From assembly GCA_029565415.1 (NCBI GenBank), contig JAKQOH010000151.1:1-20540 (forward strand): a DNA stretch of 20,540 nt, in the 5' to 3' direction. The stretch is from Candidatus Rifleibacteriota bacterium. Lineage in GTDB: Bacteria; Riflebacteria; Ozemobacteria; Ozemobacterales; Ozemobacteraceae. How positions within the stretch are numbered: the stretch's first letter is position 1; each line of letters starts with the position of its first letter. The notes beneath the pieces were generated by a model, which saw only the letters and a program-made list of their open reading frames with translations, had not been told where the DNA came from and ran no database searches. Positions 1 to 6,860 of the stretch are shown here, in pieces. A program made the translations under genes and the position numbers.

Positions 1-150
1 GAGCTTGACCTTCTTCACGAGCTTTTCGACCTGAGGCTGGAAGGAGTGGGTCGCATCGAACCAGGCGTTCCGATCAGCGGCCGGGGCCGAGGCGGAACCC
101 ATCATAAACAGGGAAAAGATCGCGATCAGGAGGGCACTGGACTTCTTCAT
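1..150 (-). CDS. Exported protein of unknown function (5' end only)
   Basis: Reading leftward from the ATG at 148-150, fifty codons stay open to the window edge, so only the N-terminus is visible. It starts MKKSSALLIAIFSLFMMGSA and continues through an ASAPAA stretch, which is a classical Sec signal peptide: two lysines, a hydrophobic core of about 14 residues and small residues at a likely cleavage site near residues 22-25. The mature part seen (DRNAWFDATHSFQPQ, then a lysine-rich stretch) matches no family I recognise. A GGGAG ribosome-binding sequence lies about 10-14 nt upstream. The gene diverges from the dnaJ-like gene and shares a 250-bp upstream region containing a palindrome. Export is well supported; function is unknown. 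Confidence 0.8.
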   Translation of the reverse strand, partial: MKKSSALLIAIFSLFMMGSASAPAADRNAWFDATHSFQPQVEKLVKKVKL

Positions 151-224
151 ACTCGTCGTCGCTCCCGTTGTTCTGGATTGGGGAAAATTACGCAACTTTC
201 ATACCACTGTGTAGTCTCTGATAT

Positions 225-248
225 TTCGGCTTCAGATCTGAAACCGAA
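225..248. promoter_or_regulatory. Operator-like 24-bp palindrome between divergent genes
   Basis: The arms TTCGGCTTCAGA and TCTGAAACCGAA are reverse complements with one mismatch and no spacer; the inner 12 bp (231-242) are a perfect palindrome. No T-run follows on either strand, so a terminator is unlikely. The site sits just upstream of a possible minus-strand promoter (extended TGG plus TATGAA, read on the minus strand at about 198-206). A dimeric transcription regulator controlling the exported protein, and perhaps the dnaJ-like gene, is the simplest reading. The regulator is not identified. Confidence 0.5.
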
Positions 249-336
249 GGTTGTGCCCCGAGAAAACCCGCCAAAGATTCGACATCTGCAGGATCGTTTT
301 TCAGCAGGAGCTGGAACGGGCAGGACACACGGTCCA

Positions 337-365
337 TCGACTGGCATGCAGGCGCAACTTATGAT
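337..365 (+). promoter_or_regulatory. Possible sigma-70-type promoter for the dnaJ-like gene
   Basis: TCGACT (337-342, four of six matches to TTGACA) and TATGAT (360-365, five of six matches to TATAAT) are separated by 17 nt and lie 35 nt before the ATG at 401. I see no CIRCE-like heat-shock operator. The call rests on motif match only. Confidence 0.4.
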
Positions 366-400
366 ATGAATTGAGTTTGAAACCACGGGGTAAACAGGCA

Positions 401-1258
401 ATGTCGAAAAAGAATTTTTATGAAGTCCTGGGGGTGAGCAAAGACGCCAGCCAGGATGAGATCAAGAAGGCGTTCAAGGCTCTCGCCAAGAAGCATCATC
501 CGGATGCGAACAAGGGCAACAAGCGGGCCGAAGAGAAGTTCAAGGAGATTGCCGAGGCGTATGATACGCTCGGGAATCCCGAATCCCGGCAACGCTACGA
601 CCTCGAGCAGGACGGCGGCGGATTCGGATTCGGAGGCGGGTTCCGGGGCGGGTTTCCGGGGGGCCACGGGGACTTCGAGAGCGCCGAGGATCTGCTGCGT
701 CGGGTGATGGGGGGGCGCGGCGGATTCCGCGGGGGGTTTGAAGGCGGTTTCGGCGGCTTTTCCGACATGTTCGGCGGAAACGAGTATGAGAGCAACACGG
801 CGACCCTGAAAGTGCCCCTGGGAATCGCCTGCACCGGCGGGAAGATCCAGGTGTCGGGCATGCCAGGCGGGCCGCAGGCGGTCACGATCCCGGCCGGGGT
901 CGAGGACGGGGCTGTGCTGAAGGTGCATACGTCGTCTGGGCCGTTCCGGCTCCGCATCAGCATCGAGAACGAAGCCCCGTTCCGTCTCAAGGGGAACGTC
1001 GTCCAGACCGAGATCACGATCAATCTCGCCCAGGCCATTCTGGGAAGCAGGATCAAGCTTCGCTCGCCGCGCGGGGAGGATGTCATTCTCACGATTCCGG
1101 CCGGCACCCAGAGCGGGGACACCCTTCGGCTGCGGGGCCAGGGGCTGGGAAGCGGCGATCTGCATGTCCGGATCGAGGTGCAGATTCCCAAAAAGCTCGA
1201 TGAGGAGCAGCAGGAGCTGTTTCGCAAATTCGCCGAAGCCGCCGGGATGCGATTTTAG
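401..1258 (+). CDS. cbpA: DnaJ-family co-chaperone, CbpA type (no zinc finger)
   Basis: The 285-residue product is a J-domain co-chaperone that would stimulate Hsp70 (DnaK) ATPase and deliver substrates in the cytoplasm. Residues 5-67 form the J-domain with the essential HPD at 33-35. Residues 71-126 are a Gly/Phe-rich linker full of GGF repeats. The remainder matches the two beta-sandwich substrate-binding domains (IPAG at two places, then a GDLHV motif). The four CxxCxGxG zinc repeats of classical DnaJ are absent, which makes this CbpA/DnaJ class II. It is slightly shorter than E. coli CbpA. I chose the ATG at 401 because the J-domain begins directly after it; an in-frame TTG at 371 would add ten non-conserved residues. 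The ribosome-binding site is weak (GGGG at 387-390). No dnaK or grpE is nearby, and the gene appears to stand alone. Confidence 0.93.
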   Translation: MSKKNFYEVLGVSKDASQDEIKKAFKALAKKHHPDANKGNKRAEEKFKEIAEAYDTLGNPESRQRYDLEQDGGGFGFGGGFRGGFPGGHGDFESAEDLLRRVMGGRGGFRGGFEGGFGGFSDMFGGNEYESNTATLKVPLGIACTGGKIQVSGMPGGPQAVTIPAGVEDGAVLKVHTSSGPFRLRISIENEAPFRLKGNVVQTEITINLAQAILGSRIKLRSPRGEDVILTIPAGTQSGDTLRLRGQGLGSGDLHVRIEVQIPKKLDEEQQELFRKFAEAAGMRF

Positions 1259-1267
1259 GAATGTTGC

Positions 1268-1292
1268 AGGGGTGGGTTTGAAACCCGCCCCT
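1268..1292. repeat. Short GC-rich palindromic repeat after dnaJ
   Basis: AGGGGTGGGTTT and AAACCCGCCCCT form 12-bp arms around one central G, with one G/T wobble in the arms. It begins 10 nt after the dnaJ stop and has no T-run, so it is a poor intrinsic terminator. From memory, hairpins of this GGGCGGGTTT-type sequence are dispersed through many environmental genomes. Only one full copy is in this window, so its dispersed nature is inferred. A weak fragment sharing the GTTTGAAACC core lies at 375-384. Confidence 0.5.
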
Positions 1293-1308
1293 ACACATGT
1301 CATACGAG

Positions 1309-1340
1309 TTGTGAAGGCCGGAGAGGGTTATGGTAGAATG
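1309..1340 (+). promoter_or_regulatory. Possible extended -10 promoter of the amidase operon
   Basis: TGG followed by TAGAAT (1335-1340) is a good extended -10 element. The best -35-like sequence, TTGTGA at 1309-1314, is 20 nt away, which is long. If this -10 is used, transcription would start at about 1347, making the first ATG (1338) untranscribed and the ATG at 1347 leaderless. Alternatively the operon is transcribed from the dnaJ promoter and GGAGAGGG at 1320-1327 is its ribosome-binding site. Low confidence. Confidence 0.3.
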
Positions 1341-3272
1341 CCCGGCATGAACAAGCTGCGAATGAGTTTGCTCGTGTTGTGTGTGGCGGTATTCGCCGGT
1401 GCGTGCGGGGCCAGCGCGGCCTCGCTTCCCCAGCCGCTTGCGGGGGTGTCGATCGTGCTCGACCCTGGGCATGGCGGCTCGGACCCGGGCGCCGTCGGTG
1501 CAGGCGGCCTGAAGGAGTCGGTGACGAACCTGCGGGTCGCCCGGTATCTGGCGATGCTGCTCGAACGCGACGGCGCGCAGGTGCGGCTCACACGGGACAC
1601 GGACATCTTCCTTTCGCTCCAGGCACGGGTCGAGGTCGCCCGCAAGGCGCAGCCCGACCTGTTCGTCTCGATTCATCACAACGCCTCGCTTCGGCCGGGC
1701 GCCCCGAACAAAGGCGAGATTTATTTCAACGCCCTCGACAGGGGCATCCCGCTGTCGGTGGGCACCCGGATGCGCCAACGGCTCGAGGAAAGCAGCATCG
1801 GCACGGCCACCACGTTGATTCCCGGCGGTTTTTACGTGCTTCGGGAAAACCCCGCCCCGTCCCTCCTGACCGAGGCGGCCTACATTTCGGTGCCGGAGAT
1901 CGAGAAGAAGCTTCGCACCGGCCGCGCGCTCGTCGACCAGGCCCGGGCCTTCCAGCTCGCCATCCGGCAGGCGTTCGAAACGACCCCGCTGCGTCTCGAA
2001 GTGATCGGGAAAAAGCCGGCGACGGTCACCACCCCGTATTTCCAGCTTCTGGTCTCGGCCTCCCGGCCGCTGGCGAAGCTCGAGACGCGCATGGAACCGG
2101 CGTTCCGGGCCGGCTTCAGCCTCGATCTCATCCCGGCGTTCGGTCATGTCTACACCCTTTCGAACTCCCAGCCCATCAATAGCGGAGACTATACTCTCCT
2201 CATCTCGGGCAAGAGCATCGACGGCGGACAGTCCACCCAACTCCGCATCCCGCTGAGCGTGCGGCTTCCCGTCGATTCTGCCGTGATCCTTCCCGTTGCG
2301 CCGTATATTCCCGAAGGCTTCGCGGGCTCGTTCCCGGTGACGATCCAGATGCTCGATCCGCTCGAGCGGCCCAATCAGCGGCCGATCGAGTTCCGGGCGA
2401 CGTGCCTGGGCAAGGTTCACGACGCCGTCACCGGACCGGACGGGCGTGCCGGCATCGCGATTCCGCTGACCGGCACCGAGCGGGCCGAGATCACCATCGA
2501 GATCGAAGCCGAAGGCCGCCGGGTCGGCGTGATGCCGATTGCGTTGAAGCCTGCCGACGAGAACATCGTCATCGGCCGGGTTGGCTCAGCCCTCACCGGC
2601 AAAGGCCTCGACCGGGTGACGGTCGTTGCCGAGACGGGCGAAACGGCGATGACCAATCCCGACGGGTATTTCTTCGTCTCTGCTCCTCAACGCCCCATGA
2701 ACCTGAAGCTCGGCATCGCCCCTGTGACGGGATATCTGCCGACGGAAACCCGGCTCAAACTCGATGGATACACCGCCCAGCAGCCGCAGATCGTGCTCGC
2801 CCCCCGCGCACCGGGGCTGCTCGGCCGCCGGATCGGCATCATTGCGGAGCGCGACCAGGACACCTGGGTCCGGCCGCTCGTGAAGTCCCTCATGCAGGGT
2901 GGCGCGCGGGTGCGCCGGCTCCCGCTGGGGAGCGGGCTTCACCCGGAATATGACGCCGTCGCCGCGGCGAATCTCGAGGGTGGGTATGACCTGCTCGTCG
3001 CGATGAAGTCGGGTACCGGCAAGTCCATTGCGCTGCGGCATTACCACCGGAGCCAGACCGGAAAGCGGCTCGCCTCCTCCATCATTGCGCACCTGGGGGC
3101 GCAGAAGCGGAACAACCTGATCACGGCCGCCGCGGGCTCGGATTACGAGCTCGGCCACACGGCGGCGGCGGCCCTGGTCGTCGAGACCCCTTCCAAGTAT
3201 TCCGACACCCTTCCCGGCACGTTCGCGGCAGCCCTGACCGGGGCGATGCCCGAAGCCTTCACCGGCAACTGA
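1338..3272 (+). CDS. Secreted N-acetylmuramoyl-L-alanine amidase (Amidase_3) with a degenerate second amidase-like domain
   Basis: This 644-residue enzyme would cut the amide bond between N-acetylmuramic acid and the stem peptide in the periplasm. A signal peptide (about residues 1-28) precedes the catalytic domain at 35-212. That domain carries the full zinc set: H45 in DPGHGG, E60 in LKES, H113 in SIHHNA, and the catalytic E179 in LLTEAAY. Residues about 230-400 look like beta-rich Ig-like sequence, and 410-490 resemble a carboxypeptidase-regulatory-like domain (VIGRV, NPDGYFFV). Residues about 498-644 repeat the amidase pattern without zinc ligands: VRPLVKSLMQGGARVRRL parallels the ARYLAMLLERDGAQVRLT segment, and YDLLVAMKSG parallels PDLFVSIHHN. 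I chose the ATG at 1338 because GGAGAGGG (1320-1327) is 10 nt upstream; 1347 and 1362 are alternatives. A near-lipobox (FAGAC, residues 19-23) is probably not functional. It heads a four-gene cluster. Confidence 0.93.
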   Translation: MPGMNKLRMSLLVLCVAVFAGACGASAASLPQPLAGVSIVLDPGHGGSDPGAVGAGGLKESVTNLRVARYLAMLLERDGAQVRLTRDTDIFLSLQARVEVARKAQPDLFVSIHHNASLRPGAPNKGEIYFNALDRGIPLSVGTRMRQRLEESSIGTATTLIPGGFYVLRENPAPSLLTEAAYISVPEIEKKLRTGRALVDQARAFQLAIRQAFETTPLRLEVIGKKPATVTTPYFQLLVSASRPLAKLETRMEPAFRAGFSLDLIPAFGHVYTLSNSQPINSGDYTLLISGKSIDGGQSTQLRIPLSVRLPVDSAVILPVAPYIPEGFAGSFPVTIQMLDPLERPNQRPIEFRATCLGKVHDAVTGPDGRAGIAIPLTGTERAEITIEIEAEGRRVGVMPIALKPADENIVIGRVGSALTGKGLDRVTVVAETGETAMTNPDGYFFVSAPQRPMNLKLGIAPVTGYLPTETRLKLDGYTAQQPQIVLAPRAPGLLGRRIGIIAERDQDTWVRPLVKSLMQGGARVRRLPLGSGLHPEYDAVAAANLEGGYDLLVAMKSGTGKSIALRHYHRSQTGKRLASSIIAHLGAQKRNNLITAAAGSDYELGHTAAAALVVETPSKYSDTLPGTFAAALTGAMPEAFTGN

Positions 3273-3294
3273 CACTCTACCACAGCGAGGCAAC

Positions 3295-4344
3295 ATGGCT
3301 ACGACACCTTCCCAACAGCAGACCCAGACCCCGGAACAAGCCCTGTATCAGCGCGAGACCACCTGCCCAAGCTGCGGCCGATTCGTGGGGGTCTATGACC
3401 GCTGTCCCTACTGCCAGGCGTGGACGCCCAAACGGCTTTCCATCCGCATCTTCAAGACGTTCGCCGTCCTGACCTCGACCGTCGGCCTGCTTCTGCTGCT
3501 ATTCTTCGCCCGGACGATCCGGACGCCCGAGATCAAGATCGGCGAGATCGGCCCCCTGACCAATTTCGCCCATGTCCGCATCACCGGGGTCGTCGAGCGC
3601 AGCTTCGGACTGCATCCCCAGTGGCACTCGCTCGGATTCACGCTGAGCCAGCCCGGCACCGGCTCCGAACCGATGTCCATACGTATTTCGGCCTATGCCA
3701 AAGTCGCGCTCGAGATCGACAAGCAGGGCAAAGTTCCCGAAGAAGGCGATGAAATCTCGGTCGAAGGCACGGTGCGGTATCAGAAAGATACGCCGAGCCT
3801 GCTGATCAACGCTCCCGAACATCTCCAGATCCTGCGCCGGTTCCGCACGCCGCAGTCGAACGCCCCTCTCGCCGCGACGGACGTGACCAGCGACATGCTC
3901 GGCAAGGTCGTCACGGTGCAGGGCGTGATCGCCGAGAGCGTGACGTTCCCGCGCGGCGCGCTGATCCGGCTGGCCGACCAGAAGGAAGGCTTCGCCGTCT
4001 GGGTTCCGGCCCGCACCTGGGATGACATGAAGGCGGCGGTCCATGTCGGCGACGAGATCACGGCGCGGGGCAAGGTGAAGACGTTCCGTGACGCGCTCGA
4101 GGTCGAGGTGACGGCCGCGAACGGCATCAAGCTCGTCCGGAAAGGCGTGCAGCCCGCTTCCGATGCGGCTCTGCCCTCCGAAGGCCGCGACAGCTCCACC
4201 GCCGTCCCCGAGCCGAAGCTCCCGGATGCTCCGGCGCCTGCCCAGGAACCGGCGACAGCCTCCGTTCCGACAGCTCCGGCGGGAGAACCTGCAGCGGCTG
4301 AAGCCTCGGCGGCGGCACCGGTCGCGACGGAGGGCGGCAAATGA
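3295..4344 (+). CDS. Zinc-ribbon, single-TM protein with two OB-fold-like domains
   Basis: The 349-residue product begins with a zinc-ribbon (C24, C27, C37, C40 in two CxxC knuckles), followed by one transmembrane helix at about 52-72. Two similar beta-rich units follow at about 78-186 and 193-283. Each has the OB-fold rhythm of a V-x-V-x-G-x-V strand and a closing G-D-E-I strand (EEGDEISVEGTV, then HVGDEITARGKV). The tail (about 284-349) is rich in Ala, Pro and Glu and probably disordered. With no signal peptide, the zinc-ribbon should be cytoplasmic and the OB-like part periplasmic. I know no function for this arrangement. The start ATG has GCGAGG close upstream. The gene follows the amidase by 22 nt, and its stop overlaps the next start (ATGA at 4341-4344), so it is translationally coupled to the permease. 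Confidence 0.8.
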   Translation: MATTPSQQQTQTPEQALYQRETTCPSCGRFVGVYDRCPYCQAWTPKRLSIRIFKTFAVLTSTVGLLLLLFFARTIRTPEIKIGEIGPLTNFAHVRITGVVERSFGLHPQWHSLGFTLSQPGTGSEPMSIRISAYAKVALEIDKQGKVPEEGDEISVEGTVRYQKDTPSLLINAPEHLQILRRFRTPQSNAPLAATDVTSDMLGKVVTVQGVIAESVTFPRGALIRLADQKEGFAVWVPARTWDDMKAAVHVGDEITARGKVKTFRDALEVEVTAANGIKLVRKGVQPASDAALPSEGRDSSTAVPEPKLPDAPAPAQEPATASVPTAPAGEPAAAEASAAAPVATEGGK

Positions 4345-5687
4345 GCCTTCTGAATCTCCTCCTGCACCCGGAGGCGCTCGATCTCGTGTATTTCACGATC
4401 ATCGGCGTGCTCTTTTCGCTGTTCGTCTCGTTCCTGCCGGCCCTGCACATCTACAACATCCTCGGCATCTTCCTGATGCTCGTTCTCAAGTTCGAGGCGG
4501 GCATGAGTGCGATGCAGCTCGTGGCGCTGTGCACCGGCATGGTGGTCGGCTACTCGATTCTGAACACGGTGCCAGCGACATATTTCGGGCCCGGCGACGA
4601 GAGCCTCTCCTACTACGTGCTTCCAAGCGCGCACTGGGTCGCGATGGGACGCGGGTACGAGTCGGTCATCCTGACGGGCGTGGGCGCGGTGGGCGGCCTG
4701 GTGCTGCTCGCGATCTCGGCGCCGGTGTTCCTGTGGGTGCTGCCGGGCCTGAAATCGATCACCAGCCCGCACATGTTCTGGATCATCATGGCCGTCATCG
4801 CCTACATCCTGATGTCCGAATGGCCGAAGGGTGTCTCCCAGTCGAAGAGCACCTGGGCGAACTTTTTCGAGGGCTGGAAGTTCCTGTCGGTGGGTCTGCT
4901 GACGTTCTTCCTGTCGGGCGTTCTCGGTTTCATCGTGATGTCGAAGACGCTCGTTCCCCTCGAGTTCGCGTTCCAGAGCATCACGCCGGTGTTCGTCGGC
5001 CTGTATGCGATCCCCTGGCTGATCACGAACATCATCAATGCCGGCACGATTCCGCACCAGCACGAGTGCCGTTCGCTCGATCTCGACTGGGACCTCTTCT
5101 CGCGAGGCATTTTCGGCGGCTTCCTGGGCGGGTTTTTCGCGGCGTTCGTGCCGATCGTCACGGCCGGCATCGGCGGTCTGATGGCTGGTCATGCCACGGC
5201 CCAGCGCGACAGCCGCCTGTTCGTGATGTCGTACGGCACCTGCAAGACGGTGTATTACGTCGGTTCGTTCATGCTGTTCTTCATCCCCGGCCTGAGCCTG
5301 ACGCGCGGCGGTCTCGCCTGGATCGTAACGCCGGTCGTCGCGACGCTGACGATGAAGGATTACGCCCTGTTCGTCGGGATGATGCTCGTGGCCACCGGGG
5401 CGTCGTTCATGCTTCTCATGCCGTTCACACGCGCCTGCATCCGGCTGGTCGAGTGGATCGACTACCACCTGATCTCGTGGGTGGCGATGTTCATCACGGT
5501 CCCGATGGTGTACTACTTCACGGGCTGGGGCGGCATTGCCATCATGACCGTGGCGACGGGAATCGGGCTGCTGCCGGTGTTGTTCCAGGCGCGGCGGATG
5601 AATCTGATGGGCGTGTTGCTGCTGCCGGTCGCGTTGAATATGGCCGGCTATGGCAACGATGTTCTGAGACTGCTGGGGTTACTGTGA
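4341..5687 (+). CDS. TctA-family (DUF112-like) integral membrane permease
   Basis: This 448-residue protein is hydrophobic throughout, with roughly ten to eleven predicted membrane helices. It resembles the TctA/DUF112 group, especially the short archaeal-type members. Features are the FLPALHIYNI segment at 31-40, a PATYFGPGDESLSYYVLP segment followed by GRGYESV at about 78-109 (the family's LP-x-H...GxGYxAV region), and a second half with IPHQHE and a conserved loop GLMAGHATAQ. Classical TctA is the large permease of tripartite tricarboxylate transporters that work with TctB and a periplasmic binding protein TctC; neither is encoded here, so its substrate and even its transport role are uncertain. 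The start overlaps the preceding stop by 4 nt, and only one base separates its stop from the next ATG. Family placement comes from recalled motifs. Confidence 0.8.
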   Translation: MSLLNLLLHPEALDLVYFTIIGVLFSLFVSFLPALHIYNILGIFLMLVLKFEAGMSAMQLVALCTGMVVGYSILNTVPATYFGPGDESLSYYVLPSAHWVAMGRGYESVILTGVGAVGGLVLLAISAPVFLWVLPGLKSITSPHMFWIIMAVIAYILMSEWPKGVSQSKSTWANFFEGWKFLSVGLLTFFLSGVLGFIVMSKTLVPLEFAFQSITPVFVGLYAIPWLITNIINAGTIPHQHECRSLDLDWDLFSRGIFGGFLGGFFAAFVPIVTAGIGGLMAGHATAQRDSRLFVMSYGTCKTVYYVGSFMLFFIPGLSLTRGGLAWIVTPVVATLTMKDYALFVGMMLVATGASFMLLMPFTRACIRLVEWIDYHLISWVAMFITVPMVYYFTGWGGIAIMTVATGIGLLPVLFQARRMNLMGVLLLPVALNMAGYGNDVLRLLGLL

Positions 5688-5688
5688 C

Positions 5689-6780
5689 ATGAAAGGCTTC
5701 ACCCACTTCATTTCGGGAATCGCGGTCGCATCGTTCTTTCCGCAGGCTGTTCACATGGCCTCCCAGGAACAGTCGTTCATCCTGTGTCTCGGCGGCGTCT
5801 TCGGCATCCTGCCCGACACGCTGGATTTCAAGTTCGCCCGGTATTTCCACACGTCCGACTTCGAGGTCCGGCCGGATCCGAACGACCTCGACGCGCGCAT
5901 CATCGCCAAAACCGTCGCCGAGTCTATGGAAAAAGCGGCACGGGACGGCCGCTCGACCGTCCAGCTGCATACGATGCAGCTCGGCTCGAACCTGTGGCGC
6001 AGCTACACGCTCGGTTTCGACTCGAAGACGAACGAGGTGGTCGTCGAACTGGGACCGCTGGTCGACACGGGCCAGGTCCCGTTCGAAGGCACCGAGCCGA
6101 AAGACCCCGAGAAGCTGACGGCGCGCGTGAAGGTCAGCCTGCCGTTCTTCCAGGAGTTCGACAAGAAGTCGAACATCGCGATCATGTCGGGCCCGTGTTT
6201 CGAGTTCGTGCGCCGGGATGACGGCCGGCTCGAGATCGTATTCCTGCCCTGGCACCGCACCTGGAGCCACAGCGTCACCCTCGGGATCGTCATTTCGCTG
6301 CTCGTCGCGCTGGTCTCGTATCTCGTCGTTCCGGAGGGGCCGAATGCGGCGATGTACACGATCCCGCGATGGCTGGTGTATCCGCTGATCGTCTTCCTCG
6401 GCTCGCTCGTTCACATCGTCGAGGATTCGACGGGCTTCATGGGCAACAACCTGTTCTGGCCCTTCACGAAGGACCGGACGAGCGGGCTGGGTTTCATGAG
6501 CGCGGCCGAGGCGATCCCGAACTTCTTCTTCGTCTGGACCTCGATCATCTGCATCCTGTTCAACCTCGACCGGTTCCGTTGGGCGCCGGACCAGGTCGCT
6601 GCCGGCATCCCCCACCCCGAGACGTTCTTCTTCTGGTTCTATGCCGTGCCTGTCGCGGTGATGGCGTATTTCTTCCTCAAGGGGAAACACGAGAAAGACG
6701 CCCGGAAAGCCGAGAAGAAGGAAGTCGACTTCGATTCGCCGACCGCGAGCGAGCGTGAAACCGACGCTTCGGTCGTCTGA
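5689..6780 (+). CDS. YdjM-like membrane metal-dependent hydrolase with large insertion
   Basis: The 363-residue product shows the YdjM/DUF457 pattern of a membrane-bound metal-dependent hydrolase: H6 in the first helix (FTHFISG), an acidic pair D43/D46 in LPDTLD, HRTWSHS at 189-195, and H242 with E245/D246 in LVHIVEDSTG before GNNLFWPF. These His and Asp residues should bind metal at the membrane face. Members I know have only a few tens of residues between the LPD and HR-x-x-HS motifs. Here about 135 residues (52-187) intervene and look like a separate alpha/beta domain. Three or more helices follow, then a charged Lys/Glu-rich tail. It begins one base after the permease stop (TGACATG) and is the last gene before a terminator, so permease and hydrolase are almost certainly co-expressed. 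The reaction catalysed is unknown. Confidence 0.82.
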   Translation: MKGFTHFISGIAVASFFPQAVHMASQEQSFILCLGGVFGILPDTLDFKFARYFHTSDFEVRPDPNDLDARIIAKTVAESMEKAARDGRSTVQLHTMQLGSNLWRSYTLGFDSKTNEVVVELGPLVDTGQVPFEGTEPKDPEKLTARVKVSLPFFQEFDKKSNIAIMSGPCFEFVRRDDGRLEIVFLPWHRTWSHSVTLGIVISLLVALVSYLVVPEGPNAAMYTIPRWLVYPLIVFLGSLVHIVEDSTGFMGNNLFWPFTKDRTSGLGFMSAAEAIPNFFFVWTSIICILFNLDRFRWAPDQVAAGIPHPETFFFWFYAVPVAVMAYFFLKGKHEKDARKAEKKEVDFDSPTASERETDASVV

Positions 6781-6797
6781 AACCGTTCGTAACGATA

Positions 6798-6828
6798 CCC
6801 GCCGACCACATGGCCGGCGGGTTTTTTT
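6798..6828 (+). terminator. Rho-independent terminator of the amidase operon
   Basis: CCCGCCG (6798-6804) pairs with CGGCGGG (6815-6821) across a 10-nt loop and is followed by seven T residues. It starts 17 nt after the stop of the YdjM-like gene. The minus-strand gene converging on this point ends at 6861; read leftward the hairpin lacks a following T-run, so it mainly serves the plus strand. Confidence 0.9.
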
Positions 6829-6860
6829 ATATGTATTGGTTTACAATCTGATTTCGCCGT

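Noticed and set aside
375..384. Second copy of the palindromic repeat upstream of dnaJ
   Set aside because: Only the GTTTGAAACC core matches; the flanking arms do not pair.
371..400. TTG start that would lengthen the dnaJ-like protein by ten residues
   Set aside because: The J-domain begins directly after the ATG at 401, and the added residues are not conserved.
1392..1406. Possible lipobox (FAGAC) in the amidase signal peptide
   Set aside because: Position -3 is Ala rather than the usual Leu, and a good signal peptidase I site follows a few residues later.
6842..6847. TACAAT, a plus-strand -10-like hexamer that would drive antisense transcription into the TPR gene
   Set aside because: No matching -35 was found, and AT-rich sequence after a terminator gives such matches by chance.
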